Below, piece by piece: positions 51,361 to 60,808 of a stretch of DNA of 64,000 bases. Position 1 is the stretch's first letter; every line of letters starts with the position of its first letter. The stretch lies in contig NC_060064.1 of NCBI RefSeq assembly GCF_020283565.1, positions 17,938,337-18,002,336 of the forward strand, in the 5' to 3' direction. Under the pieces are notes generated by a model. The model saw nothing but the letters and a program-made list of their open reading frames with translations, was not told the origin of the DNA and searched no databases. The translations under genes were made by a program, and so were the position numbers. The DNA is from Trifolium pratense (Eukaryota > Streptophyta > Magnoliopsida > Fabales > Fabaceae).

Positions 51361-52515
51361 GTCAGAAGCCTTAATGGCTCATTATTGGTAACCTGATTTT
51401 GTTGTTATATAAGCTTAATTTTTTTTTAATCATTTTTTGATAAACAGTTTTGTTCTCTTTTCATTTCTAATAGTGTAAAAGAAATCCAAGTCTTTTTCGG
51501 TGCTGAGTCTCGAACCGAGTTTCTCAAGATCAAGGAACAAATCCCCAATCAAGTGACCTCTCGGGAGACAGACAGAAATCCAAATCTTTACTTATACACA
51601 AGAGTTGTTGAATTCAAATGACTGGTCCATCTGACCTCACTCGGATCTTGTTAAGAGTCTCATATGTTACATATGAATTGAAAATAAATTTATAAGTGAT
51701 GAGTGGTTCACAATTTACAAACGACTAATTTATAATAGTTAATTTAGATTCTAATATGGTAGAGTCTATCCAAAATTCACTAATGATATGCTATTGAGTC
51801 TCCCTATTTAGACCACACAAATCACCCTTTAAATGTTTAGTTCTTTTTCATTTTTGTTTATAATGTTGTCAACGAGGATCGAGCTTAGGACGTTATGCAT
51901 ATTATCCAAACTCCTCACTAGACCAAACCTAACCTATGGTTAGGCATCACCACCGAGGGGCCATTGCAAATGGTGTACTCTCTCAGGTATTGATTTCATG
52001 GTGTGTGACTCTGTTGGTACCCTCCATTAATGCTAATGTCCTTCTCTTTTAAACTGTCTGTGTTGGTTTCAATCTTACGCTGACTTTTCTGCAAGAGAAT
52101 CCAACATAAATGCATTCCATAGTTGTTCAGTCTCTACCATAAATGCCATCACTATCATCTTGACTGCAATATTTCTTCTCTCTCTTACTACTAGTTCTGT
52201 GCAAAATGAAAACCAAAATATTGCAAAATCTCTTTCATTGTTTCAGCATGTTTTTTGCCTCAATGATGATGCAACTTCTCCAATGCTACAGAACATGCAT
52301 TTATTGCTATTAATTATGCATGCCCCCATCCAATAATAATGCCACCTCAGATTACACAAAACTTTTTCACAAATCCATGTTCTTCCCTATTTATTACTAT
52401 CTCACCTTACTTTCAGTCTTCTGTGCTTTTTCTTTAGTGTTGAAAACATATATGCTCCAAATTCTGCATTTTTTGTGCTTTTGTGTTTGAGAATTGAAGA
52501 GAGAAATTAATTAGA
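51361..52515 (+). other. Upstream region of the MYB gene
   Basis: 51500-51600 and 51860-51965 carry fragments resembling retroposon tails in reverse orientation (TCTCGAACCGAG; GGATCGAGCTTAGGACG). From about 52150 the sequence is leader/promoter-like; CTATTTATTA at about 52387 is a possible TATA box some 130 bp before the ATG. Confidence 0.4.
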
Positions 52516-54593
52516 ATGGGAAGGACACCATGTTGTGACAAGAAGGGTTTGAAGAAAGGACCTTGGACTACTGAAGAGGATGAAATTCTTGCTAACTATA
52601 TCAACAAAAATGGTGGTCATGGAAGCTGGCGTTCTCTCCCCAAGATCACAGGTTTTCATCCTTTTTCTTTCTTTCTTTCTTTCTTTGTTTTTATTTTCCT
52701 TGTATTTTTGTTAATAAGTCTCACATCGGTTGCGAAATGGCCCGAACATGTGTTTATAAAGTAGAGGCAATCCTCACATTACAAAACCAGCTTGTAAGGT
52801 GAGGATTGCCCTCACTTATAAACATACATTTAGGTCATTTCGCAACTGATGTGAGACCTCTTAACAATTTTGACTTGCTATAGTGCACTTTTGGTGATTG
52901 TGAATGTTTGTATTACGATGTGTTTATCATAATCACATTTAGTCACTGCGATATCAAACATACATCGATAAAATTACCGTAATACCAAGATTTTTTTATG
53001 CTGCGTCATGATTCTTGAGTAAACATTTTTTTAAGGGAAAAAACATACTTTTTTATTTATTCATTTATTTATCAATAGGTGAAAAATGTACTACATTTAG
53101 GTAGAGCATTTTCTTAACTTTTCTTTGGAATCAGCCACAATCCATAATACAGTACATATTAGGATTTTAAGTAACTTCAAATTTTGTATTTAAATTTTAT
53201 GTCTCTGAGAGTAATGGTGGCATATTTTGACCATTGACGACCTATTATAAAAGCTTAGAACAAAAGTGGGGTCATGGTGTGAAGGGAAAGAAAGTTCCTA
53301 TGTTTGGTTTTATCTAAATCCATGGTAGTTGCTGCTGTTTTCTAGACACTAACACATCACTTGCCGATTTAAGAACCCTTGGACATGTGAAGGGAAGTTA
53401 TCACTCTTAACTTCATGTCTCTCACTCTTCTTTGGACACTTCTAAAGCATTATAGCATTATGAGTATTAAAAAAAAAAATTAGAGTAATAAATTTATCGT
53501 TATGCATTGATCTAGTTATTAATATATTTGTCGTTAAAAAAAATTAATATAATTTTACTTTCAGGTCTTCTTCGTTGTGGTAAGAGTTGCAGGCTTAGGT
53601 GGACCAACTATCTCAGACCTGACATTAAACGTGGTCCCTTTACTTCTGAGGAAGAAAAACTAGTCATACAGCTTCATGCCATCCTTGGAAATAGGTAAAC
53701 AATTCAGCATTTAATTAATTAATTAATTAAACCTGGTTTCAATTTATACATTTTCTTTTGCAGTCAAGTCCTATTAGCTATCCATTTTTTGATGTTGCAG
53801 CCTACAAATGTGTTTAGTTGGTTCTGCAAATACTCTAATTAAATATAGATAGTTGGATGCATTCTTTGAACCTTAGTTCAGACCATTATTTTTTTAGTAC
53901 ATTAATTAATAACAATAATTTTTCAACAAATTTAATAATATTTCAGGTGGGGCTGCAATTGCATCTCAGTTACCAGGAAGAACGGACAATGAGATAAAGA
54001 ACTTCTGGAACACGCATTTGAAGAAACGTCTGAAAAGCATGGGGATTAATCCAGAAACACATGAGCCAGTAGCTTCATCAAGTTACCCCAATCACAAGTC
54101 ACATGCCTCGATTTCGACACGTCACATGGCTCAATGGGAGAGTGCAAGGCTTGAAGCAGAAGCAAGACTCTCAATTGAGTCATCATCACACTTCAACAAC
54201 AACAACAATCCTAATTCCATTACAAAAACTGATTCTTCTTCTTCTGATTACTTTCTCCGTATATGGAACTCTGAAGTTGGAGATGCATTTCGCAATGTTA
54301 ACAAAATTACTAGTTGTTGTCAGAGTCCTATTTCTGCAGGATCATTATCTACCAACAAATGTGACTCTGTTATAGCAGAGTTAGCCTCTAATAATCCAAT
54401 AAGCAATAGTGTGAAAGAAGAGTTTGAGTGGAAAAACTATAAGTTTTGTGCTGAAGATTTGATTCTTGGATATGATTCATCAAGCTCTAATGACATGGAT
54501 GATTCATCAGACACTGCTTTGCAGCTCTTGTTGGATTTTCCTATGAACAATGACATGAACTTCTTGGAAAACTCTTTTGCTTTTTCCCTTTAA
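52516..54593 (+). CDS. MYB17: MYB17-like R2R3-MYB, frameshifted as read
   Basis: Transcription factor related to Arabidopsis MYB17/LMI2, which acts in floral meristem identity. Exons: 52516-52651 (R2: [32 protein letters not shown]), 53565-53694 (130 nt, the conserved MYB exon 2: [25 protein letters not shown]...LHAILGNR) and 53947-54593 (rest of R3, [27 protein letters not shown], then [45 protein letters not shown]). With the only AG acceptor at 53945-53946, exon 3 begins GTGGGGCTGC where TGGGCT is expected. One extra G puts the total one base over a multiple of three, and the frame would hit TGA at 53990. Downstream coding is otherwise intact. It is either a recent frameshift, a one-base sequence error, or unusual splicing. 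Confidence 0.85.
52709..52867. mobile_element. Inverted-repeat element in MYB intron 1
   Basis: Arms of about 75 bp: TGTTAATAAGTCTCACATCGGTTGCGAAATGG at the left mirrors CATTTCGCAACTGATGTGAGACCTCTTAACA at the right, continuing through ATGTGTTTATAAAGTAGAGGCAATCCTCAC against GTGAGGATTGCCCTCACTTATAAACATAC. Each arm resembles the start of a Cassandra/TRIM-type LTR (CCCACATCGG..., TATAAGTGAGGGCAATCCTCACCTTACAA). It may be two LTR heads joined in inverted orientation. Confidence 0.65.
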
Positions 54594-55045
54594 GCATTTG
54601 TCACTACTAGTATGAAGCGAAAAAAAAAATTCTAATTCTTTTGTTACGAAATTTCGTGCTGAATTAGGGACATATTTCATATTTTTCTACTCTAAATTTC
54701 TTTTGTTATTTTTCTTTTTCTGGTTGTGTGTATAATGTTATTTGCAGTATTATGTAGCAATCTATTTGGTATTTTGTAGTATTTCTTTATATCCATGCAA
54801 TCCTAAAATGACATGATTTTGGTACGATTGGATTGGTTTATTTTGAACGTACGAAAAGATAATTTATGTAAATAAATAAGTGTTTATGTTAATTTATAAA
54901 TTTTAACTAACAAATATTGTATCTTTACAAACTGTTTTTTCATAAATTACATGTACAAACTTATAATACATAAAAACTTATTTAATTCTATAAATTATTT
55001 TTGCATAAATTCAAAAATAAGTCAATCAAATGCACGTCGCACCCC

Positions 55046-55160
55046 CATAATTTCTGTCAAAGAGGGGTTTAATAGTATTTTAACTTTTTAAAATAATATC
55101 ATAAGATTTAGCAATACTCTTAATAAAATACTATTAAACCCCTCTTTGACAGAAATTATG
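55046..55160. repeat. Perfect 37-bp inverted repeat
   Basis: 55046-55082 and 55124-55160 are exact reverse complements over 37 bp (core CTGTCAAAGAGGGGTTTAAT). The loop is about 41 nt and contains one copy of the CATAAGATTTAGCAATACTCTTAA unit also found in the next hairpin. Confidence 0.9.
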
Positions 55161-55210
55161 ATATCATAATTTTAAACTAGGCATTATTTTAATTAACTTG
55201 TCAAATTATG

Positions 55211-55271
55211 TTATTAAGAGTATTGCTAAATCTTATGATTAACTCATAAGATTTAGCAATACTCTTAATAA
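55211..55271. repeat. Perfect 28-bp hairpin, 5-nt loop
   Basis: 55211-55238 and 55244-55271 are exact reverse complements (AAGAGTATTGCTAAATCTTA arm) separated by TTAAC. The same 27-mer also lies at about 55100-55127 in direct orientation to the right arm. The structure could act as a terminator-like hairpin, but no such role is established for plant pol II genes. Confidence 0.9.
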
Positions 55272-55473
55272 AATGTGACACTTTGATATTTAAATTGCAT
55301 TAACCATCTAATTTATATGCCAATGATGTACAACAAGAGGCATTAACAAAACTTTGTAATTTATTCTTTGAACAATTTTGTTGTGGCTTTTGCACACAAA
55401 CATATTGAGGTCAAAGAAATATATATACAAAATAATGTGCAACTAAAAAATTATTTTGGAAAAAGCAAAATAA

Positions 55474-57296
55474 TCAAAAACATCCAATGGTTTTCTTTGG
55501 AGTGGTTCCTGTTGCACGGTATTTTGCAGCCATTTCCTCTACCTTGAGAACCTCTTCACCTCGTTTAGCTTCAATTACTGCTCTCTTCTCCTCTGCTTCC
55601 TTCTGAACTAAAGCTATCTTGTTTTTCATTATTTCACCATATCGTGCTTTCTTTTTCTCTAGTTGTTCCTGCTCATAAGAATTTATTGATGGATTAAAAT
55701 GAGGGTATAATAGAAAGAAAATGTGCAAAAATACACTTCGTTAATCTGATGTTACTATTCTAAAAAGACTCTTAACGAACGGAGAAAGTATATGAAATAA
55801 TAAAATTTGAGTTGGATATCAACTTTAATATATTAGGTATATGAGTCATGTTACTTTTACGCTGTTCAAAGTCTACTTTTTTATTTAATGTAGAATTTTT
55901 AACTTACACCTGATACATTAACACTAAAGTGTTTTCGAATTTTGATGTAATATTTGTCTAAGAATAACACGAATGTTGATCATGTGCAATTATTGAATGC
56001 ATGCAATCACATAGACATTGATCTTAGACATTTTGATTGATATCGCGCAACCTTACATAAAAGTATATTTTGATTTAACATAATTGATTTTAAACTTTAA
56101 ACGTCTGATCCAACCAGACGGTTATAGATCACTGACTGCATGACCGTAAAGGATCCATAACTGAATAACAGAACTCTATCTTAATTAGAAAAGAAATAAT
56201 TTGATCAAGTTGATAAAAAGTTGAAAATCAGGTTATGTATTACCTCAATTTTTTTAAGCTCAGCTTCAAGAGCTGCCTTCTTGCTGTTTTCCCAAGCAGC
56301 AATGGAAGAGATGTGCTTCTGAGCTCTGTTAACAAATTAACTCATTTCCAAAGTTTAGATTAAGAATGCAAGTACTGATATGAATTATGAGTAGTGTCAT
56401 GCAATAGTGCCAAAAAATATTTATTTTATAGATTATTTTGGCAATGTCACTTGATTTAAACTTTATGATTGCAATGAAAAAATGCAAAAAACACATAAAA
56501 TAGTCATACTTGTTATCTGCTTTGGTTTTTTCACTTTTTTCCCATGCCTTCACATAAGATAACTTTTTCTCTTTGGCAACTTCTGCTAGAGCAATATCTA
56601 TATACACAAGTCAATTGGTTATGACTTATGAATAAAGACAATGTAAATTTAAATACCAAAAGAATCAAAACTAACCCCTATCATAGGATCCTCCTCTTGA
56701 GCTTAATTTATTTGCTGGAACTGGTGTCTCTGTAAGCCAAAATCCATGAAATTTGTAAAAATAAATCAATTGTGGTAACAATAAAATTTGTGAAGCTTTT
56801 TATTTATTTTTTATTTTTATTAACCCTCAGGTTTCTAGGGAAAATGTGCCAGTAATACATAATTCGACCGCGATGTAAGTAAAATTTGGGCAAAAATTGT
56901 TCCCACAAAAAATCGAACTAGAATTCTCTCGAACGATTCGTCTTAATGGAGTTATTTTTTTTGTCAACTAGTCTAGTGGGTAGAAAATCCACCTTAAAGG
57001 TGAATAAGTGGAGTGTCCGGAGTTCAAACCCCGACTCTTAGACATATAGTACGATGTCCCTGCTAACTGAGCGAGTTTATTAACAATAAAATTTGTAAAG
57101 TTAACATATGATAAGAAATGAATGAAACTAAATCAAAGGAGAATTTTGATTTAATAAAGAAAATAAGAAAACATGAACATGCAAATTAAAACTCACTCTC
57201 AGGCTCAGCTACAGCCACATTAGATGATGGTACCTCAACTACAGCCGGAGGTGCAGCTGAACCAGATGATTCTGCTTTCAATTGCGTCTCTGCCAT
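55474..57296 (-). CDS. REM1: Remorin
   Basis: Plant-specific protein of plasma-membrane nanodomains and plasmodesmata, involved in pathogen and symbiont responses and cell-to-cell movement. Exons on the minus strand: 57296-57197, 56729-56676, 56597-56510, 56325-56244 and 55668-55474, giving 172 residues plus stop. The N-terminal ~58 residues are short, Ala/Pro/Glu-rich and disordered (MAETQLKAESSGSAAPP; TPVPANKLSSRGGSYDR). The Remorin_C domain follows: ALAEVAKEKKLSYVKAWEKSEKTKADNK, AQKHISSIAAWENSKKAALEAELKKIE and a Lys/Glu-rich coiled coil. The tail AAKYRATGTTPKKTIGCF is the C-terminal anchor, with a Cys that is S-acylated in homologues. The layout fits group 1; the exact paralogue is not resolved. 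Confidence 0.93.
56815..57075. mobile_element. Retroposon fragments in remorin intron 1
   Basis: 56818-56940 contains the CCTCAGGTTTCTAGGGAAAATGTGCCAGTAATACATAATTCGACCGCGATGTAAGT repeat, related to 30230-30300 in the AHL intron. 56963-57070 is SINE-like, with TAGTCTAGTGGGTAG and a B-box-like GGAGTTCAAACCCCGACTC. Exact ends not determined. Confidence 0.5.
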
Positions 57297-57384
57297 TGCT
57301 ATTTGTGTTGGAAGACAGAGACGCAATACAGAAACAGAGCAAAAAAAAACAGAGAACAACAAAGAAATAGGAATGTTATTAGAC

Positions 57385-57392
57385 TTTATATA
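57385..57392 (-). promoter_or_regulatory. Putative TATA box of the remorin gene
   Basis: TATATAAA on the minus strand, about 90 bp upstream of the remorin ATG at 57296. This is a sensible distance for a short 5' UTR. The surrounding (TA)n tract makes chance matches likely. Confidence 0.45.
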
Positions 57393-57499
57393 TTATATAT
57401 ATACATATATATATTATGCTGGTGTTATCTAAAAAAGTTCCATGAATCATGGGGGGCCTCTTATAAATGGAATGGTTTTAGGGTGTTCAACCTTTAGCA

Positions 57500-58104
57500 A
57501 ATTTGTGAGCATGAGCCATGCAAGAGTTTGAACCATTGATTTCAAGTTCTGTTCTAATTATGGCTTTCTTATTGCATTCCAAATGTTTATATTTACATAG
57601 AGTAATCCTTAATTTAGATTGAACCTAGGAATTTATAAATCTTCTTTGCATAATTTAATTTAATCATAATTTTAAGTTTGAATCAAATAAAACAAATTGA
57701 ATTCTTAAATAAATTTTATCAAGTTGAACTTAAACTAATCATAATTAACAGGGCCGGCCCAACATATTGTGAGGCCTAAGGCAAACATTAAAATTGGATC
57801 TTTATGTGAGAAAAAATAAAAATAAAAATTTAATTTTTTTGGGAAAGATTTTTTTTGAAAGCCGATATCTTGTTCGAGGACAACCTAATCTGGAAGATCA
57901 ATTTCATCGTCCACTAGTAAAGGTTGCTAAATTAAAATCAGAGTGAATCTATCGACGGATCCGACAAAGAAATTAACATGAAAGAGTAAAATCTTGTATG
58001 CATTGATTCATCATAGAGACTTAATTGAAGTTAGAGTGAAACACTATAAGCATTATTAATTAAATTTTGAATTAAAAATATAGCATTTAAAAAGATTAAT
58101 ATTG
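57500..58104. other. Intergenic spacer with repeat fragments
   Basis: 57750-57800 carries GGGCCGGCCCAACATATTGTGAGGCCTAAGGCAAA, a fragment of a common plant transposon-derived sequence. The rest is AT-rich without recognised genes. Confidence 0.4.
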
Positions 58105-58325
58105 GGACTATGTTTGGATTGATGGAATATAATGGAATGAAGCCGAGATGAATAGGGTGGAGTGAAATAAAATGGAGCGAAATGGAATAAATCTACCATT
58201 CCATTGTTTGAATATTTTAGAAAGGATATAACACAATTGAAGGTAAGCAGTGGTATGAGATGAAATTCAATCCAATATATTCAATTTCATTCCATTATTA
58301 TTTTTCAAATCCAAACAATGTATCA
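58105..58325. mobile_element. MITE with GTTTGGATT ends
   Basis: The left end TATGTTTGGATTGATGGAATATAATGGAATGAA mirrors the right end TTCATTCCATTATTATTTTTCAAATCCAAACAATG. GGAATGGAAT words are repeated throughout. About 220 bp and non-coding. Confidence 0.6.
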
Positions 58326-58384
58326 AGTGCACTTTTTATTTCAAATCCATTCCATTCGGTACTCTTTTTATTATGATGATATAC

Positions 58385-58560
58385 ACGTGCACTTGCGAGT
58401 GTTTCAAGGGAATTGAACTTCTCTTCTCTCGTTTGTGGGAGGAACCGGTATAAAAACTTTGTGTTGTCTTTTTTATACTCTCTCTGTGTTGTTTTTTTTT
58501 TCCTACTCTCTCTCTCTGTGGTTATATTTTCCACTGCTATACACTCTGCTAGTTAAACAT
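58385..58560 (+). repeat. LTR-like repeat copy 1 (forward)
   Basis: TCTCTCGTTTGTGGGAGGAACCGGTATAAAAACTTTGTGTTGTCTTTT...TATATTTTCCACTGCTATACACT matches the reverse complement of 63840-63981 with moderate divergence. The TATAAAAA box and CT-rich tract look like the promoter part of an LTR. Confidence 0.6.
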
Positions 58561-59228
58561 ATTCAACCCCCTTCTTGTGTAACACCATAAACGATCTACG
58601 CGCTATTATTAACTTAAATAAAGAAAGGGCAAACATTCAGAGCATTACATTCAATTAAAACATACAACATGCATGCACAAATCTATTTCATAAGCAGCGA
58701 AAATTAAAAATCTGTCTTAATCTTCTAAGCATGCAAATCCAACATCCAATAATCATCACAGAGTACTTAATCATTCATCCAATAATGATTTCTCAACATA
58801 AGTTCCAAACATATGAAAATCCAATCATGATAACATAATTCATGATATAATAAGGAAACATGAGTTCGGCAACAAAGCCACATAAACAAATTCAACAACA
58901 ATGTATAGAAAAGATAGTGAAATCCTAGACATAGTCGTACTCAGAGCACTACAAACTATAACTCGAACTAATATCGTAATCGTAATAAAACTAAATGGAG
59001 TTGCATGAGCTAATCTCCTCACCACAAGCTAAATCAATGCAACAACGAACATACACAAAACAGAGAGTTAGATAATACAATCACTAAAGTGTCTGTATTT
59101 AAATACTAACACTTAATAAATAAAATAAGCTAATACATAGAAGTAATTATCATCATACAACATAAGTTATCAATAATCAAGTACGTATTCATTTAAAATT
59201 CTACAAGTAATCAACACATCATCAAGCA

Positions 59229-59350
59229 GGATCAAGGACATAACACATATTGATTTAAAAGCTTTGCATACTATGCCACATAACAATTGTCAAGTAATAC
59301 ATAACACATATTGATTTAAAAGCTTTCCATACTATGTCACATAACAATAA
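59229..59350. repeat. Tandem duplication, about 60-bp unit
   Basis: ACATAACACATATTGATTTAAAAGCTTT(G/C)CATACTATG(C/T)CACATAACAA occurs twice in direct tandem with few differences. Confidence 0.85.
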
Positions 59351-59587
59351 TGAAGGCACCTAATCTTTAGTACTTGTAATATCACATAGATATATTATTT
59401 TACCTAAACACATCATGCATGTGGTACCATCTATCTCACCCTTAAAGATGAGTCATCATCTTTTAATTGGCTACCTGAAACCAATATCAACATCTATATT
59501 TTGTTACCCCAAGGATAACCACCACTTTTCTCACCCTAAAGATGAGCACCTTTGATTCAACATCTATATTTTGATTCCCGTTGCTAT

Positions 59588-59713
59588 CTAATTCTCTTTG
59601 TAACTCACTCTTGCATTAATTGTTCAAGTAAAATTAGAAAAAACTATATGAACTTATTAAAGTTGTTATATAACTTGAACTGCTAATGCAAGAGTGGGTT
59701 ACAGAGAGAATTA
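59588..59713. repeat. Foldback, 42-bp arms
   Basis: CTAATTCTCTTTGTAACTCACTCTTGCATTAATTGTTCAAGT (59588-59629) mirrors 59672-59713 with about five mismatches, around a 42-nt AT-rich loop. The outer sequence (TTGCTAT / ATTAGCAGCAA) extends the pairing imperfectly. It is probably a MITE; a small-RNA hairpin cannot be excluded. Confidence 0.7.
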
Positions 59714-59721
59714 GACTATTA

Positions 59722-60075
59722 GCAGCAACAATAATTGTTGTTGGAATAAGTAACTTTCCTAGCGACAATGAGATTGTTGAGAGAAAAAAAGCTACTTATT
59801 ACAACAACTTAATTTTTTTTTTGTTTTTGTTTTCACCACCAATTTAATCTGGTTCTGGGGTCAGTTCTAGCATCAAGTGGTTCTAGCCTCCTTCCGATCG
59901 CAGTTGCGGAGGATCGATACAACAACTTAAATTAGTTGTTGATATATGCATACCATAAAGTTGTATTATTTTCAGCAACAATAATTATCATTGGGATAAG
60001 TAATTTTTTTCAGTGACAATGTGATATATTGTTGAGAAAAAAAAAACTTATTACAATGACTTAAATTAGTTGTTG
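59722..60075. repeat. Tandem pair of AGCAACAATAATTG units
   Basis: Two related units (59722-59812 and 59974-60070): AGCAACAATAATTGTTGTTGGAATAAGTAA...GACAATG.GA..TTGTTGAGAGAAAAAAA...TTATTACAA.AACTTAA. The gap between them contains a later retroposon insertion. Confidence 0.65.
59813..59928 (-). mobile_element. Retroposon (SINE-like) fragment with 12-bp TSD
   Basis: On the minus strand it reads ATCGATCCTCCGCAACTGCGATCGGAAGGAGGCTAGAACCACTTGATGC... and ends in poly(A) (poly-T at 59813 on the + strand). ACAACAACTTAA flanks both sides (59801-59812 and 59929-59940). The left part recalls the B-box region of tRNA-derived SINEs, so it is probably 5'-truncated. Confidence 0.75.
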
Positions 60076-60808
60076 CTATATTGTTGAAGTACAAAAGTAA
60101 TTATTTGTGTTATCGTCTCCATAGAGACTGATACGATATTAGTGTCGGTCAACAATTAATATTGTTCTAAGTATAGAGAAAGAGTTTTGTTCATAAACAT
60201 CCAAACTTACAACGCAAATAAATTTAGGAAGAAATAACAGCGAAAAAAAGTTTGTAGTTCCTTTGAGTAAGCCCGCTTTTGAGCAATAATATAGAGCCAT
60301 ATATGTCACTATGTCAATTACATAATTTCAACATATTGAATGGTATTATGACTGGCTATTAATTATGAACTTATTCCAAAAAAAAAAATTGATGAAATTC
60401 TAGTGAAAGAAAAAGTTGAAATGAGTTATTTTCGTTAGACAAAATTATTTTCAACCGTTGAAATGGTCAGAGACCAACCTAATTTCACTCCAAACAACAA
60501 GTTTATATCCACAAATTACAACATATTATTTTTACATCATTTCCTTAATATTGTGAGGTCTCTAATCAACTGTCAATAATTTACCACTGCAATCAAATCC
60601 ACTATAATCTGATATAAACTACTTTGCATAAACATATCAAAGTCCTTTCTTTATTCGATCCCTTATTTATCATGAGGTGCAAGTAATGAGTCTTGTTTTC
60701 TCTTATCCTTAGAACCTGTGTTAAAAGGAAAAAGTTAAAAAAAAAAAAGTGAAAGTTTTTTAGTTTTGATTTTATCATTTTTGAGTAAATAAATAAAGAA
60801 ACAACAAA

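Larger units (their letters stand above)
54594..55473. other. Convergent MYB/remorin intergenic region
   Basis: 3' UTRs of both genes lie here. The region holds three perfect or near-perfect inverted-repeat segments at 55046-55271, listed separately. No gene seen. Confidence 0.5.
58561..60808. other. Upstream region of the LIM gene, repeat-rich
   Basis: It holds local duplications (59229-59350, 59430-59580), a foldback at 59588-59713, a tandem pair at 59722-60070 interrupted by a retroposon, and the promoter and leader of the LIM gene from about 60650. No other gene recognised. Confidence 0.5.

Noticed and set aside
54103..54375. Alternative plus-strand frame across MYB exon 3
   Set aside because: The 54018-54593 frame matches MYB17 motifs throughout; the other frame has none.
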